Positions 4,892-6,017 of a stretch of DNA of 6,017 bases are shown piece after piece. This stretch comes from Pseudomonadota bacterium. Lineage in GTDB: Bacteria; Pseudomonadota; Alphaproteobacteria; Rhizobiales; Beijerinckiaceae. Position numbers and translations under genes: made by a program. The stretch covers positions 1 through 6,017 of the forward strand of contig JAEWKL010000096.1 of the NCBI GenBank assembly GCA_023386115.1. Reading direction: 5' to 3'. Within the stretch, counting starts at the first letter, position 1, and the number at the start of each line of letters is the position of its first letter. Under the pieces are notes generated by a model that did no database searches, was not told where the DNA came from, and worked only from the letters and a program-made list of their open reading frames with translations.

Positions 4892-5590
4892 TCAGCCCAG
4901 CAATTCGGCGAGGCGCGCCCGGGCGCGGTTGATCCGGCTCTTCACGGTGCCGACCCGGCACGCCATGGCGGTCGCGATGTCCTCGTAGGAGAGGTCGTGC
5001 ACGGCGGAGAGCAGCAGCGCCTCGCGCTGGTCCGGCACCAGGCGATCGAGGGCGGTCTGCACGTCGCGCAGCTCGAGATTGCCCTGCTGCGCCGGCAGGG
5101 AGACCAGGCTCGCGGCGAACAGCCCGTCGGGATCGCCGACCTCGCGGGCCCGCTTCTGGTGCTCGGAATAGAAGCTGTTGCGCAGGATGGTGTAGAGCCA
5201 GGCCGAGAGCTGGGTGCCGGGGGCGAACCGACCTTGCGCCGCCCAGGCCTTGAGCAGGGTCTCCTGCACGAGGTCGTCGGCGCGGGTGCGGTCGTTGCAC
5301 AGGGTCACGGCCCGGCGCCGCAGCCGCGGCACCTCCTCCAGGAGGTCGCGGCGGAAGGCGTCGGCCGAGGCGGTGTCGAGCCCCGCCAGGGCCGTAGCGA
5401 GGCGAGCGACCAGCGCCTCCAGGTGCGCACAGGGCATGAGCGCCGCGTCGTCGTAGGCGGCGCGCAACGCCGCCCCGAGATGGGCCTGGATGTCGGCCGG
5501 CAGGGAGGGCGCCTCGGCGCGCGCGGGATCGGTCCGCTCCGGATCGGTCTCGGGCTTGGTCTCGGACGTGTCCTTGGGCGACGGCGCCAT
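4892..5590 (-). CDS. EcfG-type ECF RNA polymerase sigma factor with NepR-like N-terminal extension
   Basis: The 232-residue protein is a group IV sigma factor that would direct RNA polymerase to GGAAC/CGTT promoters. Region 2 (about 82-150) contains RADDLVQETLLKAW (103-116) and LSAWLYTILRNSFYSEHQKR. The linker GDPDGLFAASLVSLPAQ (152-168) is typical of EcfG (ECF15). Region 4 (about 176-229) contains LVPDQREALLLS, SYEDIA and the recognition helix VGTVKSRINRARARL. Typical EcfG proteins are around 180 residues; this one has about 75 extra at the N-terminus. The first 30 are acidic, Pro-rich and probably disordered; residues 33-65 resemble NepR. The ATG at 5590 has GGAG 8 bases upstream. Methylobacterium is known to carry several EcfG paralogues; this may be one of the divergent ones. 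No phyR or separate nepR is adjacent. The transporter gene ends 66 bases upstream, so read-through is possible. Confidence 0.92.
   Translation of the reverse strand: MAPSPKDTSETKPETDPERTDPARAEAPSLPADIQAHLGAALRAAYDDAALMPCAHLEALVARLATALAGLDTASADAFRRDLLEEVPRLRRRAVTLCNDRTRADDLVQETLLKAWAAQGRFAPGTQLSAWLYTILRNSFYSEHQKRAREVGDPDGLFAASLVSLPAQQGNLELRDVQTALDRLVPDQREALLLSAVHDLSYEDIATAMACRVGTVKSRINRARARLAELLG
5396..5494 (-). other. NepR-like segment inside the sigma factor gene
   Basis: Residues 33-65 of the sigma factor read as two helices around a proline. The first, IQAHLGAALRAAYDDAA, carries the LG..LR..YDD pattern of NepR helix 1. Pro53 sits at the position of the proline in the usual EPVPDRF stretch. 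The second helix (LEALVARL) aligns with NepR FLDLLxxL after a one-residue gap. NepR is the anti-sigma factor that wraps EcfG and is titrated by phosphorylated PhyR. The match is by eye against remembered NepR sequences. The usual PDRF residues are not preserved, so PhyR binding may be lost. Confidence 0.5.
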
Positions 5591-5656
5591 CGTGCGGTCT
5601 CCGGTGACCCACGCTTAAGGCATGCCCCGTCGTACCATTACAATGATCCGGGCATA

Positions 5657-6017
5657 CTAGTCCGTTCGGTCGTCCGACACGGCCGTCGCCCCGTCCTGCA
5701 GACCCGGCACCAGGAGCAGCGCCGCCCCGCAGAGCCCCGCCATGACCCAGAACGCCCCCGCCCCGAGGGCGCCGTAGAGCGGGCCGGCCGCCAGGGTCAC
5801 CAGGGTGGTGGCGAGGCCCAGGCCGAGCGTGCCGTAGAGGGTCTGGGCCGTCGCCGCGAGGGCGGGCGGCACCGTCTGGCCGAGGATCCGCATCGCCGCG
5901 AGGTGCAGCAGCGCGAAGGTCAGCCCGTGCAGGGCCTGGATGCCGACGAGAGCCGGCAGCGCGACGGTGAGCGCCGCCACCGACCAGCGCAAGGCTCCGG
6001 CGCCCGCCGCCAGGCCC
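5657..6017 (-). CDS. Major facilitator transporter, C-terminal part (partial; HcaT-like)
   Basis: The frame is open to the window edge, so the 5' end is missing. The visible 120 residues cover roughly the last four transmembrane helices of a 12-span permease. They include LQALHG-type residues (IQALHGLTFALLHLAAMRIL), a loop with TVPPALAATAQTLYG, then the GLGLATTLVTLAAGPLYGALG and AFWVMAGLCGAALLLVPGL helices and a short charged cytoplasmic tail. The HGLTFALxHLAAMR and FWVMA patterns resemble the HcaT / MFS_1-like branch (E. coli 3-phenylpropionate transporter and relatives). The substrate is not determined by this fragment. A TTG at 5990-5992 is not the start: the frame continues upstream of it with helix-like residues. 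The stop is 66 bases before the sigma factor start. A 6-bp stem (5622-5627 with 5650-5655) lies just after the stop but lacks a T-run. Confidence 0.82.
   Translation of the reverse strand, partial: GLAAGAGALRWSVAALTVALPALVGIQALHGLTFALLHLAAMRILGQTVPPALAATAQTLYGTLGLGLATTLVTLAAGPLYGALGAGAFWVMAGLCGAALLLVPGLQDGATAVSDDRTD

Noticed and set aside
4437..5612. 391-codon minus-strand frame through the sigma factor and small-gene region
   Set aside because: It lies in another frame of the sigma factor gene, is compositionally extreme, and also runs antisense to the exported CxxC gene.
5622..5655. ATGCCC/GGGCAT stem between the transporter stop and the sigma factor start
   Set aside because: The 22-base loop and lack of a T-run make it a poor terminator; it is mentioned only as context for the transporter gene.

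Overview
The window reads as chromosomal DNA of a high-GC alphaproteobacterium of the Rhizobiales, most likely Methylobacterium or a close relative. Three things point there: the strong G/C bias at third codon positions, an EcfG-type (general stress response) ECF sigma factor, and an enolase-superfamily protein that closely resembles my recollection of Bradyrhizobium D-tartrate dehydratase. No tRNA, rRNA, CRISPR array, insertion sequence or phage gene was found.

Layout. Bases 1-171 are the 3' end of an unidentified plus-strand gene that converges on ruvA (187-813, minus). Behind ruvA lies a stand-alone PAS-domain protein (940-1545, minus). A 350-base gene-free stretch (1546-1895) follows, containing an AT-rich island with nested inverted repeats. 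Next is a probable two-gene minus-strand unit: tarD (2384-3553) followed by a GNAT acetyltransferase (1896-2351). A perfect 16-bp-stem palindrome sits exactly between the tarD stop codon and the acetyltransferase ATG. tarD has a recognisable promoter whose -10 overlaps a 7-1-7 palindrome, a likely operator.

From 3663 to 4874 the window holds three small proteins: an exported Gly/Ser-rich protein (minus), a 36-residue single-span membrane protein (plus, strong ribosome binding site) and an exported protein ending in a CxxC (plus). Between the first two lies a seven-copy, 15-bp tandem repeat. The Gly/Ser-rich gene is preceded by an exact match to the EcfG promoter pattern, GGAAC-N16-CGTT. The CxxC gene has a one-mismatch version of it.

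From 4892 to the end, both genes are on the minus strand. One is an EcfG-type sigma factor whose N-terminal extension resembles the anti-sigma factor NepR. The other is the C-terminal part of a major facilitator transporter that runs off the window.

Main inference: the right half looks like a small general-stress-response locus, with an unusual sigma factor carrying a NepR-like segment and neighbouring envelope or secreted small proteins with EcfG-like promoters. The left half is housekeeping DNA repair plus an accessory D-tartrate catabolic unit.
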